From positions 1 through 11,148 of the forward strand of contig JASHVH010000520.1 in NCBI GenBank assembly GCA_030039575.1: a stretch of DNA of 11,148 nt. Reading direction: 5' to 3'. Positions 6,630 through 11,148 of the stretch are shown piece after piece. A program made the position numbers and the translations under genes. Origin of the DNA: Acidimicrobiales bacterium (GTDB lineage Bacteria > Actinomycetota > Acidimicrobiia > Acidimicrobiales > Palsa-688). A model generated the notes under the pieces. That model was not told the DNA's origin, searched no databases, and saw only the letters and a list, made by a program, of their open reading frames with translations. Within the stretch, counting starts at the first letter, position 1. Every line of letters starts with the position of its first letter.

Positions 6630-7034
6630 TCACAGGTCGACGCCCCGACCCGTGTCCGGCGCGGGCCAGATACCCACCTGGCGAGCCTGCTCGCGTTGCA
6701 TGATGTGCTTGTAGCGGTACCGACGTTGGAGTTCCTCTTCGTGTGCGATGGCCCGGCTCAGCTCGGCCAGACGATCGGGTACGTCGGGGCGCTTGGCCAA
6801 CATGGCCTGGCGCTCGAGTTGGGCCTGCTCGAGCTCAGCAGCTTGACGCGCCAACTGGCCCCGGGCCGCCTCGAGCTGGTCGGCGTAGGGTTGGCCGTGC
6901 CGCTCCCAGGTTTCCCTGGCTCGGTCGATCTCAGTCGACGTCTCCCTCACCTGACGGTGGGCCTTGTGCCGGCCCCAATGACCAAGGTCCCCAGATTCGA
7001 GGTCCCGTGAAGCGCGCTGGTGGGCGACGGTCAT
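6630..7034 (-). CDS. Coiled-coil protein resembling the C-terminal tail of a MobF/TrwC-type relaxase (probable remnant)
   Basis: 134 aa, almost entirely charged helix with heptad-like Ala/Leu/Glu/Arg pattern. Visible pieces are GDLGHWGRHKAHRQVRET, ERHGQPYADQLEAARGQL, LAKRPDVPDRLAELSRAI and QRRYRYKHIMQREQARQVG. The order 'LG...RR.AH..V', long helix, 'L..RPDVPDRLAEL' resembles the C-terminal tails of actinobacterial conjugative relaxases as I remember them. The nuclease and helicase domains are absent. The open frame extends upstream of ATG 7034 to 7088 (DATQLTNRQSEIEDVPPL) before a TAA at 7089-7091, and no SD precedes the ATG. It therefore reads more like a 5'-truncated scrap than an independent gene. 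It is divergent from the Imm10-like gene 59 bp away. It could instead be a small stand-alone coiled-coil protein. Confidence 0.5.
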   Translation of the reverse strand: MTVAHQRASRDLESGDLGHWGRHKAHRQVRETSTEIDRARETWERHGQPYADQLEAARGQLARQAAELEQAQLERQAMLAKRPDVPDRLAELSRAIAHEEELQRRYRYKHIMQREQARQVGIWPAPDTGRGVDL

Positions 7035-7093
7035 CAGTGGGGGGACGTCCTCAATCTCCGATTGGCGGTTGGTCAGCTGGGTAGCGTCTTAGG

Positions 7094-7471
7094 ATGGCCC
7101 GCCGTACTGACCACCCTTGGCCCACTCGCAAGTCAGTGACCCCAGACCTCGTGGCCGCCGTCGTGACGTTTGGAGACCTTGGCGACGGCGTCGAGCATGT
7201 CGGCTGGTCTGAGGATGGGGCGGATGGCCCGCACTTCATCGTCATGCGCAACTTCAGCGACGGCGCCGGCTACTGCATGGTTGCTAACGACGCGACCTAT
7301 TACGGAGGCGTCAAGAAAGTGAACGTATCGGAGGGCGCGACGCACTTCTTGCTGACCCCTGAAGCTGCCGAAGCCCTCGGGATGGGAATTCAGATAACCA
7401 TCCAGTACCCACCCACGGCAACGAGCGCCAAGGAGATAAAAGACATGCTCGATCGGCTGCTGGCCTCCTAG
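7094..7471 (+). CDS. Imm10-like immunity protein
   Basis: 125 aa. The core HFIVMRNFSDGAGYCMVAND, ATYYGGVKKV, FLLTPEAAEALGM and a closing helix (AKEIKDMLDRLL) follow the layout of Imm10 proteins of polymorphic toxin systems, which typically read 'YL.LQR...Y......A.YGGV....L....L.L.LTPEAA..LG.......L'. Immunity proteins of this kind sit in the cytoplasm and neutralise a cognate toxin domain. No toxin gene is visible on either side, so it is an orphan here. ATG 7094 has a poor SD. Family members usually begin near VAAVVTFGDLGDG, so in-frame GTG codons at about 7135, 7150 or 7162 are credible starts. The assignment is from pattern memory and is not proven. The gene was probably carried in with the relaxase-like fragment. 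Confidence 0.6.
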   Translation: MARRTDHPWPTRKSVTPDLVAAVVTFGDLGDGVEHVGWSEDGADGPHFIVMRNFSDGAGYCMVANDATYYGGVKKVNVSEGATHFLLTPEAAEALGMGIQITIQYPPTATSAKEIKDMLDRLLAS

Positions 7472-7760
7472 CTCGACGGGGCGAGGTCATCGCTCTTGGA
7501 CACGGCTTGCGGGGTGGTCGTCGTATTTAGAGCACAAAGCCCTGCCGGCGATCAGAGCCTTCGGCTGGAGGCGACGAATGCAAGTCCGACATTGTGTTCG
7601 GCGTGACTGGAAATGTCCCAACCGCTCCCAAGCTGCTGATCGACCAAGCGTGTAGGCGTCCGACGGAGCGAGCTTGGGTACTGCCGACCACCCAGGAGCG
7701 AGACCTCGGAACAGTTCACCATACGAGCCCGGCGAACGACCGAGTAGGTAACGTCCGGCT
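7472..7760. other. Intergenic region before the antibiotic-kinase-like gene
   Basis: 289 bases with no convincing gene. A minus-strand frame running into it from the kinase gene carries CRTCIRRLQ and looks mildly protein-like, but it has no start signal of its own and is mostly antisense to the kinase. A small stem CTCG-N5/6-CGAG sits right after the Imm10-like stop (7473-7487). No clear promoter was found. Confidence 0.5.
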
Positions 7761-8657
7761 ATGCGCGTACCCCGCGCCCTGCAGGAGCGGGCCCGGCGAA
7801 GCTTGGCATCGGCGGAGTGGGCCGCCGGTCTTCCCTTCGTCCTGGAAGGCGCGCTCCGCGCTTGGTCGCTGAGCTTCGAGGGCTTCTTGCCTCTGGGAAA
7901 GGAGCTCTCGTTGCTCTTAGCGGTGAGGACGGCCACCGGTGAGCGGGCGGTGTTGAAGGGCTCTTGGCCGGCGGCGGCCGTCGTTGACGAAGCGACCGCC
8001 TTGTCGTGCTGGGCAGGCAACGGCTGCGCCCTGTTGCTCGACGCTGACCTGGAGCGGGGGCTGCTCCTACTCGAGCGGCTGGACCCTGACCGAAGCCTGC
8101 GGAGCCGGGACGACCGCGCTGCACTAGTGGCGGCGGCGAGCGTCTTGAGGAAGTTGTGGACCACGCCCCCTGACGGCCACCACTTCAGGGACGCCCTGGT
8201 CTTCTGTCGAGACCCCGTCCTGGACCTGGCGACGCGTCGCCAGCCCGGCCTCGAGCGGGCATTGCTCGATGCCCGGCTGGCCAGCGCTGAACGACTAGCG
8301 ACTTCGCCGCCGGCCGTATTGCTCCACGGGGATTTCCACCGTGGCAATGTGCTCGCCAGTACGCGCCTCGGCTGGGCGGCAGTGGACCCCTGTCCTCTAG
8401 TAGGCGACCCTGCTTTTGACGCCGCAGATTTGGCCGCCGACTTGCTCGACGACTACGTGGGCCAAGCGGGCGACCGTCAGAGGTTGGAGCAGGTCCTAGC
8501 CTTCCTTTGCCAATTGCTGCCGACGTTGGAGATCGAGCGGATCCGGCAATGGATGATCGTGAAGCGAGTGGCCCTCGCTTTGGATGACCGAGACCATCAG
8601 GACCGAGAATGGGATCTAACTTTCGCTCGCCTCTTGTGTGAAGCGTCGCCCGAGTAG
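7761..8657 (+). CDS. Aminoglycoside/hydroxyurea-type antibiotic phosphotransferase (APH(6)/Hur-like)
   Basis: 298-aa kinase-fold protein resembling streptomycin 6-kinases and hydroxyurea kinase. Visible features, in order: a VLK lysine in the ATP lobe (K66); the helix Glu in VDEATAL (E77); LLLLERLDP (about 101-109), a family signature; the catalytic loop HGDFHRGN (189-196, catalytic D191); and the metal-binding segment VDPCPLVGDPAFDAADL (208-224, D209). The family usually has DPK here, and this copy has DPC. Expected action: ATP-dependent phosphorylation of streptomycin-like drugs in the cytoplasm. Substrate specificity cannot be read from sequence, and many environmental homologues have no shown resistance role. 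All core residues are present and the length is normal. ATG 7761 has only a weak SD but no better in-frame start is near. No partner gene is adjacent, and the dead TA module lies downstream on the other strand. Confidence 0.85.
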   Translation: MRVPRALQERARRSLASAEWAAGLPFVLEGALRAWSLSFEGFLPLGKELSLLLAVRTATGERAVLKGSWPAAAVVDEATALSCWAGNGCALLLDADLERGLLLLERLDPDRSLRSRDDRAALVAAASVLRKLWTTPPDGHHFRDALVFCRDPVLDLATRRQPGLERALLDARLASAERLATSPPAVLLHGDFHRGNVLASTRLGWAAVDPCPLVGDPAFDAADLAADLLDDYVGQAGDRQRLEQVLAFLCQLLPTLEIERIRQWMIVKRVALALDDRDHQDREWDLTFARLLCEASPE

Positions 8658-8861
8658 GCGCCGCACGACGTCAAGGGGCCCGCCGACGTGGTCCGCTTGT
8701 CTCTTCAGATCCACACAGATCGTCATTATTGAGTTAGCAGGCGTCAGATATGACAGGTACTTCACCACGCTAGATCGACAGTTCGGGCTGGCTCAGGTGC
8801 GGTGAACTTACATTGAAGACGCTACTTAATCACGTCTCGGTTGAAGGTGTTGCTTACTCAC
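8658..8861. other. Intergenic spacer, no gene seen
   Basis: About 200 bases, noticeably less GC-rich than the neighbouring genes, between the kinase stop and the toxin remnant. I find no family-like reading frame, tRNA or strong hairpin. It may contain the worn-out 3' part of the toxin gene, but no residues can be recognised. Confidence 0.5.
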
Positions 8862-8974
8862 TCACCCACGAGCACTACTCGCACGGCTGGAGTCGATAAC
8901 GCGCGGCCGAGCACTCAACAACTCTGTGTTTGACGCGTTGCCGGGTGAGCATACGAGTCCAGGTAAAGCTTCAC
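8862..8974 (-). pseudogene. Decayed VapC-type PIN toxin remnant
   Basis: GTG at 8974 overlaps the antitoxin stop by 4 bp (GTGA), the usual coupling in TA operons. It opens VKLYLDSYA, matching the start of PIN-domain VapC toxins (MKLYLDSSA), where the Asp is a catalytic acidic residue. The frame then fails and stops at 8915-8917. In another frame the text SPGNASNTELLSARPRVIDSSRAS (stop at 8862) resembles the next part of VapC, which is roughly 'EPGS....LL.ARPRVISSRLA'. A small deletion or frameshift therefore seems to have removed the residues between. The rest of the PIN domain (the later acidic residues) is missing. A functional RNase toxin is not possible. The assignment of the start is firm, and that of the second piece is tentative. 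Confidence 0.6.
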
Positions 8975-9247
8975 CGCTCGTCGTCACGCATGGCAGCCAA
9001 TTGGGCCGAAGCGTCGATGCCGTAGTCGTCTGGCGCCTCGTCGACCAGGTTCCCTTCGAGGGCCGTGGGGACCACCTGGCCGCTAGCGACAAGGTCCAGC
9101 CACCGATTTGGCGGGTGGGTGCTAACAGCGCTAAAGCTCGGCCTCAGTCGGTCACTTCGATCGTTTCTCCGGTCGCCACGCGATGTCAACGCGAGCGAGG
9201 TAGGGACTGGCGTGCTGGCGAAGTTCTCGTACTCCGATGCTGTCGAT
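8971..9247 (-). pseudogene. Decayed Phd/YefM (VapB-type) antitoxin
   Basis: Three frames together give one antitoxin. First is DSIGVRELRQHASPYLARV (from about 9244), the classic Phd/YefM N-terminus. Then comes VATGETIEVTD-stop-GRALALLAPTRQ, where TGA at 9144-9146 replaces the usual Arg or His of 'VTDRGR'. Last is NRWLDLVASGQVVPT, ending IDASAQLAAMRDDER and TGA (8971-8973), a typical C-terminal toxin-binding tail. The first break is an 11-nt insertion flanked by ACGCGA at 9178-9183 and 9189-9194. Removing it restores LARVATGETIEVTD exactly. The second break needs a 1-nt loss or a 2-nt gain near 9105-9115. The expected start codon has also been lost (ATC/CAC codons at 9245-9250). The open frame across this region by itself looks like a normal 137-aa ORF and would mislead an annotator. 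Confidence 0.75.
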
Positions 9248-9248
9248 G

Positions 9249-9263
9249 TGCTACGTAGTAGCA
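9249..9263. promoter_or_regulatory. Dyad TGCTAC-N3-GTAGCA, former TA operator
   Basis: On the plus strand it reads TGCTACGTAGTAGCA, with perfect 6-bp arms. It lies directly upstream of the antitoxin pseudogene, where VapB/Phd-type autorepressors bind. It is intact although the genes are broken. Its function as an operator is inferred from position. Confidence 0.5.
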
Positions 9264-9572
9264 TCTCCTCGACTTCTGTCGTGCAGCCGCGCCCGTTGGG
9301 AAGTGTGAGTACTCCTGCGCTTAACCCGTGAGTACCCAGGCAAAACGGCGTAAATCGGTCCTGGTCAGGCGATTTCGTAAGCATTCCACGAACAACCGAA
9401 TGATCGTGAAACTGCGGCCTCAGTGATCACGAAATCCCTCCTAGAAGGTGGCCGAGGGTGCAAATGCCCTTCCGCCACACCGATTTTCAACGCGAAGACC
9501 GCCCCGCGTGGGCCGTCTCTGGTGTCCGCGGCCGTCGCCCGGTCTCCCTCCCGCCAGCGAGCGCGCTGAAGG

Positions 9573-9591
9573 CGGCCGCCTCGGGCGGCCG
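9573..9591. repeat. Perfect 8-bp all-GC hairpin
   Basis: CGGCCGCC, loop TCG, GGCGGCCG. It is very stable as RNA and could be the stem of a terminator, but no U-run follows on either strand. Confidence 0.4.
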
Positions 9592-9942
9592 GCGCGTCTT
9601 CGGGTTTCTGAATTCTCAGCCTGGAGGAACGCTCGTCCGCTCGATGAGCTCAGCCCATGTGCCGGTCCGGCGGGGGGGATCGGCGACGGCGCGAGGCGGG
9701 CGGCTAGACGACATCGGCTCGACACCGGCCGAAGCGCCCGCCCGAGGCCCGACCTTCAAGCGGCAGGCGCCTCCCTCCTTCGCCGGGTCCGGAAACCCAT
9801 GACGAGCCCTCGATCCATTTGTGATTGTTGGGCGGCCCCGATGACGTTCATTTCGAGCGCACAGGCCCGGAGTGGTGCCCGTCTCATCGAGGTATGAGCA
9901 GCGGATATGAGCCCTGGGCCCTCTTTTGGTTCCAGCTGACGA

Positions 9943-9959
9943 CGGCTGATCCTGGTCGC
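9943..9959 (+). repeat. 17-nt direct repeat, copy 2
   Basis: CGGCTGATCCTGGTCGC, identical to 1139-1155 and in the same orientation, about 8.8 kb away. It ends 4 bp before the mazF stop codon. A similar pyrimidine string (CCCTCTTTTGGTT) precedes it at 9919-9931. Confidence 0.6.
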
Positions 9960-9963
9960 CACG

Positions 9964-10281
9964 TCAGCGCAAACCCAGGATTGTGAGAAGCGCGTCGTCG
10001 ACTCCCCACATCTCCTCATGAGTGAGGTGCCCGGCGAGTTCTCCCAGTCTTTGCGCATCCACCGCTCCAATCTGCTCGACCAGGATCCGGGTTGTGTCCC
10101 CCGCTACCTCGGCCACTGGGCGGAAAGAAGCCGCCCGAGCGCTCCGAGACGTCGGGGCCACGATCACAACAGACCGAGGCAAGAACTCGTCAGCCTGGAC
10201 GACAACTCCGTAACGGTCGCCGTGCTGCTCATGCCCAATCCCTTTCGGAAGCCGGAACCGGTAGACGTCACCCCGGAGCAC
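9964..10281 (-). CDS. mazF: MazF/PemK-family endoribonuclease toxin
   Basis: 105 aa, complete. Features: N-terminal LRGDVYRFRLP (family usually RG.V....), the YGVVVQADE strand with its preceding Arg (about 23-31), SVVIVAPTS (37-45) carrying the conserved Thr-Ser, TTRILVEQIGAVDAQRLGEL (63-82), and a C-terminal helix DDALLTILGL. Family action: ribosome-independent cleavage of mRNA or other RNA at short sequence motifs, blocked by the cognate antitoxin. The start is GTG 10281 (CAC on the plus strand), with GGAGG about 6 nt upstream and inside the antitoxin gene. It overlaps the end of the antitoxin gene by 14 bp, so the two are translationally coupled. No lesions are seen. The cleavage specificity cannot be predicted. 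Confidence 0.9.
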   Translation of the reverse strand: MLRGDVYRFRLPKGIGHEQHGDRYGVVVQADEFLPRSVVIVAPTSRSARAASFRPVAEVAGDTTRILVEQIGAVDAQRLGELAGHLTHEEMWGVDDALLTILGLR

Positions 10282-10507
10282 GAAGGGCCTCCATCAACTC
10301 GGCGACTGCGAGTAGCTCCTTCCGATCTTGGTCGTCCGCCTCCAGACTTGCGACCTCGGCAGCGATCTCTCTGTTGCGACGGCGGCGCCGGGCCTCGGCG
10401 AGCAAGGCGGCGCGTATCGCTTCCGACTGGCTCAGGCCAGTAGCCTCGAGCGCCCGAAGCGCCCTATCAGCTTCATCGTCCAGGCGGACGGAGATCGCGC
10501 GAGCCAT
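10268..10507 (-). CDS. mazE: Ribbon-helix-helix antitoxin of the MazEF pair
   Basis: 79 aa. The N-terminal ribbon-helix-helix is ISVRLDDEADRALRALEATGLSQSEAIRAALLAEA (about 5-39). The SVRLDDE strand would contact DNA and the rest dimerises. The C-terminal charged helix (EIAAEVASLEADDQDRKELLAVAELMEALRAP) is the likely toxin-binding arm. It overlaps and precedes mazF, the normal antitoxin-first order. ATG 10507 has no SD. An extended -10 (TGATACAGT on the minus strand) lies so close that the mRNA may be leaderless, as is common in actinobacteria. The dyad at 10531-10547 is a plausible site for autorepression. The operon appears intact, unlike the vapBC remnant 1 kb away. Confidence 0.88.
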   Translation of the reverse strand: MARAISVRLDDEADRALRALEATGLSQSEAIRAALLAEARRRRRNREIAAEVASLEADDQDRKELLAVAELMEALRAPG

Positions 10508-10513
10508 GGATCT

Positions 10514-10522
10514 ACTGTATCA
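10514..10522 (-). promoter_or_regulatory. Extended -10 promoter of mazEF
   Basis: On the minus strand TGATACAGT fits TGn-TAnnnT, with the hexamer ending 7 nt before the mazE ATG. It predicts a start at or next to the ATG, i.e. a leaderless message. No -35 match is apparent. Confidence 0.45.
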
Positions 10523-10530
10523 CGTTTTGT

Positions 10531-10547
10531 AGTACGAGGATTGTACT
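10531..10547. promoter_or_regulatory. Dyad AGTAC-N7-GTACT, candidate mazEF operator
   Basis: Perfect 5-bp arms separated by 7 bp, just upstream of the extended -10 and covering the -35 position. This is where an RHH antitoxin would bind to repress its operon. It is inferred from symmetry and location. Confidence 0.45.
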
Positions 10548-10879
10548 TCATTGATATGATGAACGGACTCGCCGGCGGGTAGGTACCCCCCTTACCGTCC
10601 GGGCCTGAGTGCCGCATCATTCGCGCCCGCGCCCAAGGGGGGAACTTGGCCTGTTAAGCCAATTTCTCCTGCTCGCTCGCCCCACGGAGCGGGCGAGGGG
10701 AGGTCGCGGAGGTAATCAGAAGGGAGCGCCGAGAAGAACTCGCCGTCGATTAGGGCACGAGCTACGACACGCAGCGTGTGCCCGAGCCCTGAGATCAAGC
10801 TCGTAAAGGTTTCGGGAGCAGGCCCCTCCTAGACAAGTTACGTCGGCGACAAAGCCGACTTTCCCGAATGAGAGGCGAC
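10548..10879. other. Divergent intergenic region upstream of the secreted-protein gene
   Basis: About 330 bases without a gene. A 68-aa minus-strand frame here shows no family features. Stems noted: TTGGC-N7-GCCAA (10646-10662); CTCGCCC/GGGCGAG (around 10676-10697); GGGCAC...GTGCCC with an inner CACGC-A-GCGTG (10753-10783); and the two-stem element at 10811-10868. No known riboswitch consensus was recognised. Confidence 0.5.
10811..10868 (+). promoter_or_regulatory. Foldable 5' leader next to the Shine-Dalgarno
   Basis: TTCGGGA (10811-10817) can pair with TCCCGAA (10862-10868), enclosing GTCGGC-GACAAA-GCCGAC (10842-10859). The closing strand ends 3 nt before the GAGG of the ribosome site at 10872-10875. 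Folding or unfolding could affect initiation, or the structure may stabilise the mRNA. It matches no riboswitch class that I can identify. Confidence 0.4.
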
Positions 10880-11148
10880 ATGAAAAAAACATGGGTAGGT
10901 GCAGGGCTTTCCGCAACCGTCGCAGTGGTGTTTGTGCCATGGGCACTGGTCCAAGTCACCTCTGCCGGCGCAACCATCAAACCCCAGCAAGAAAAATCTG
11001 GCGGCATCACTGTCCAGGCGTGGTTGTACGCCGTCCCGAGCGACAACCTGCTCTCTGGTACCGTCTGGGACTGTTTCAAGATCACGGGTGCGATCAACGA
11101 CGAAGGTGGAGGCCCCACCTGGACCGACCAAGACTCGTATACAGCGCC
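10880..11148 (+). CDS. Secreted protein of unknown function, 3'-truncated by the window end
   Basis: ATG 10880 follows GAGAGG at SD distance, and the frame stays open for 89 codons to the last base. An in-frame ATG at 10868 is possible but has no SD. The N-terminus is a Sec signal peptide: MKKTW, a hydrophobic core VGAGLSATVAVVFVPWALV, then a likely cut after TSAGA. The AAA/ACA-rich start codons are typical of signal peptides. The mature part begins TIKPQQEKSGGITVQAWLY and contains a single Cys in GTVWDCFKITGAINDEGGG, followed by PTWTDQDSYTAP. The GA..DEGG.PTWT text gives a beta-rich, extracellular impression. I do not recognise a named domain. It is divergent from mazEF and is preceded by a structured leader. 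Its stop and any partner genes are outside the window. Confidence 0.8.
   Translation, partial: MKKTWVGAGLSATVAVVFVPWALVQVTSAGATIKPQQEKSGGITVQAWLYAVPSDNLLSGTVWDCFKITGAINDEGGGPTWTDQDSYTA

Larger units (their letters stand above)
9264..9963. other. Gene-poor region with dyads and a GC hairpin
   Basis: About 700 bases with no supportable gene. Long frames on both strands around 9440-9900 are Arg/Pro/Ala-rich composition artefacts without ribosome sites. Noted elements: GTGAGTAC twice (9305-9312, 9328-9335); GATTTCGT/ACGAAATC (9371-9378, 9429-9436), competing with TCGTGA/TCACGA (9404-9409, 9427-9432); an imperfect stem GTGGC...GCCAC (9448-9478); the perfect GC stem at 9573-9591; and the second 17-nt repeat at 9943-9959. 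Confidence 0.5.

Noticed and set aside
7487..8347. 286-aa minus-strand frame with CRTCIRRLQ near its end
   Set aside because: It is mostly antisense to the kinase gene and is a Ser/Arg-rich shadow. The Cys pair near its end is too little to claim a zinc finger.
8971..9384. 137-aa minus-strand ORF taken as an intact gene
   Set aside because: Only its last third is real antitoxin sequence. The true N-terminal part lies in other frames, so it is a pseudogene.
9442..9480. tRNA or att-like fragment
   Set aside because: A stem is present, but there is no T-loop consensus, no cloverleaf and no match to the tmRNA 3' end.
9441..9897. Overlapping frames of 94-149 aa on both strands
   Set aside because: They are Arg/Pro/Ala-rich composition artefacts of very GC-rich DNA, with no SD and no family resemblance.
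9756..10070. 104-aa minus-strand frame downstream of and overlapping mazF
   Set aside because: It overlaps the well-supported mazF in another frame and shows no motifs.
10548..10879. Riboswitch such as the c-di-AMP (ydaO) class upstream of the secreted-protein gene
   Set aside because: The conserved core strings of that class are not present. Only generic stems are seen.
1..11148. CRISPR array, insertion sequence or integrase
   Set aside because: No regularly spaced repeats with spacers, no transposase or recombinase motifs, and no terminal inverted repeats were seen on either strand.

Overview
The window is high-GC DNA from an actinobacterium-like genome. The evidence is the codon bias toward G/C at third positions, GTG starts, an alanyl tmRNA whose tag opens with ANT, a MazEF pair of actinobacterial type, and several protein families common in Actinomycetota. 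I cannot place it more finely. It looks like a chromosomal housekeeping edge (site-2 protease, then ssrA) followed by about 9 kb of sparse accessory DNA with decayed modules.

Layout. 1-672 (+) is the 3' end of an M50-type site-2 protease gene with a CBS-like tail. 714-1067 (+) is a complete one-piece tmRNA with tag ANTANARLALAA. A weak terminator follows, and then one copy of a 17-nt direct repeat (1139-1155). 1221-3971 (-) encodes a 916-aa LuxR-HTH/STAND ATPase regulator with the HTH at its N-terminus. It diverges from a well-initiated 59-aa gene (4126-4305, +). The divergent gap holds four 11-bp tandem iterons (4014-4057). 4306-4923 has no recognisable gene but carries a run of four inverted repeats. 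4924-6312 (+) is a DUF1254/DUF1214 protein. 6630-7034 (-) resembles the coiled-coil tail of a conjugative MobF/TrwC relaxase and is probably a remnant. 7094-7471 (+) is an Imm10-like immunity protein. 7761-8657 (+) is a streptomycin/hydroxyurea-type antibiotic kinase-like protein.

8862-9247 (-) holds a decayed Phd/VapB-VapC toxin-antitoxin operon. It can be read by crossing frames: an insertion bounded by a short repeat, a nonsense codon, another frameshift and a broken PIN toxin start. It is still preceded by a perfect dyad that could be its operator. 9264-9963 has no supportable gene. The second copy of the 17-nt repeat (9943-9959) ends just before an intact mazEF operon (9964-10507, -). 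The window ends in the first 89 codons of a secreted protein of unknown function (10880 to end, +), which has a foldable 5' leader.

How it fits together (inference). The cargo between the two 17-nt repeats is a stand-alone regulator, a resistance-like kinase, an orphan immunity gene, a relaxase scrap and a dead TA module. This is what an old integrated island next to ssrA would look like, although no integrase is visible and the repeat is not the tmRNA 3' end. No clearly new multi-gene defence or metabolic system is evident. The most original signals are the 11-bp iteron array at the divergent regulator promoter, the hidden dead vapBC module and the long-range 17-nt repeat.
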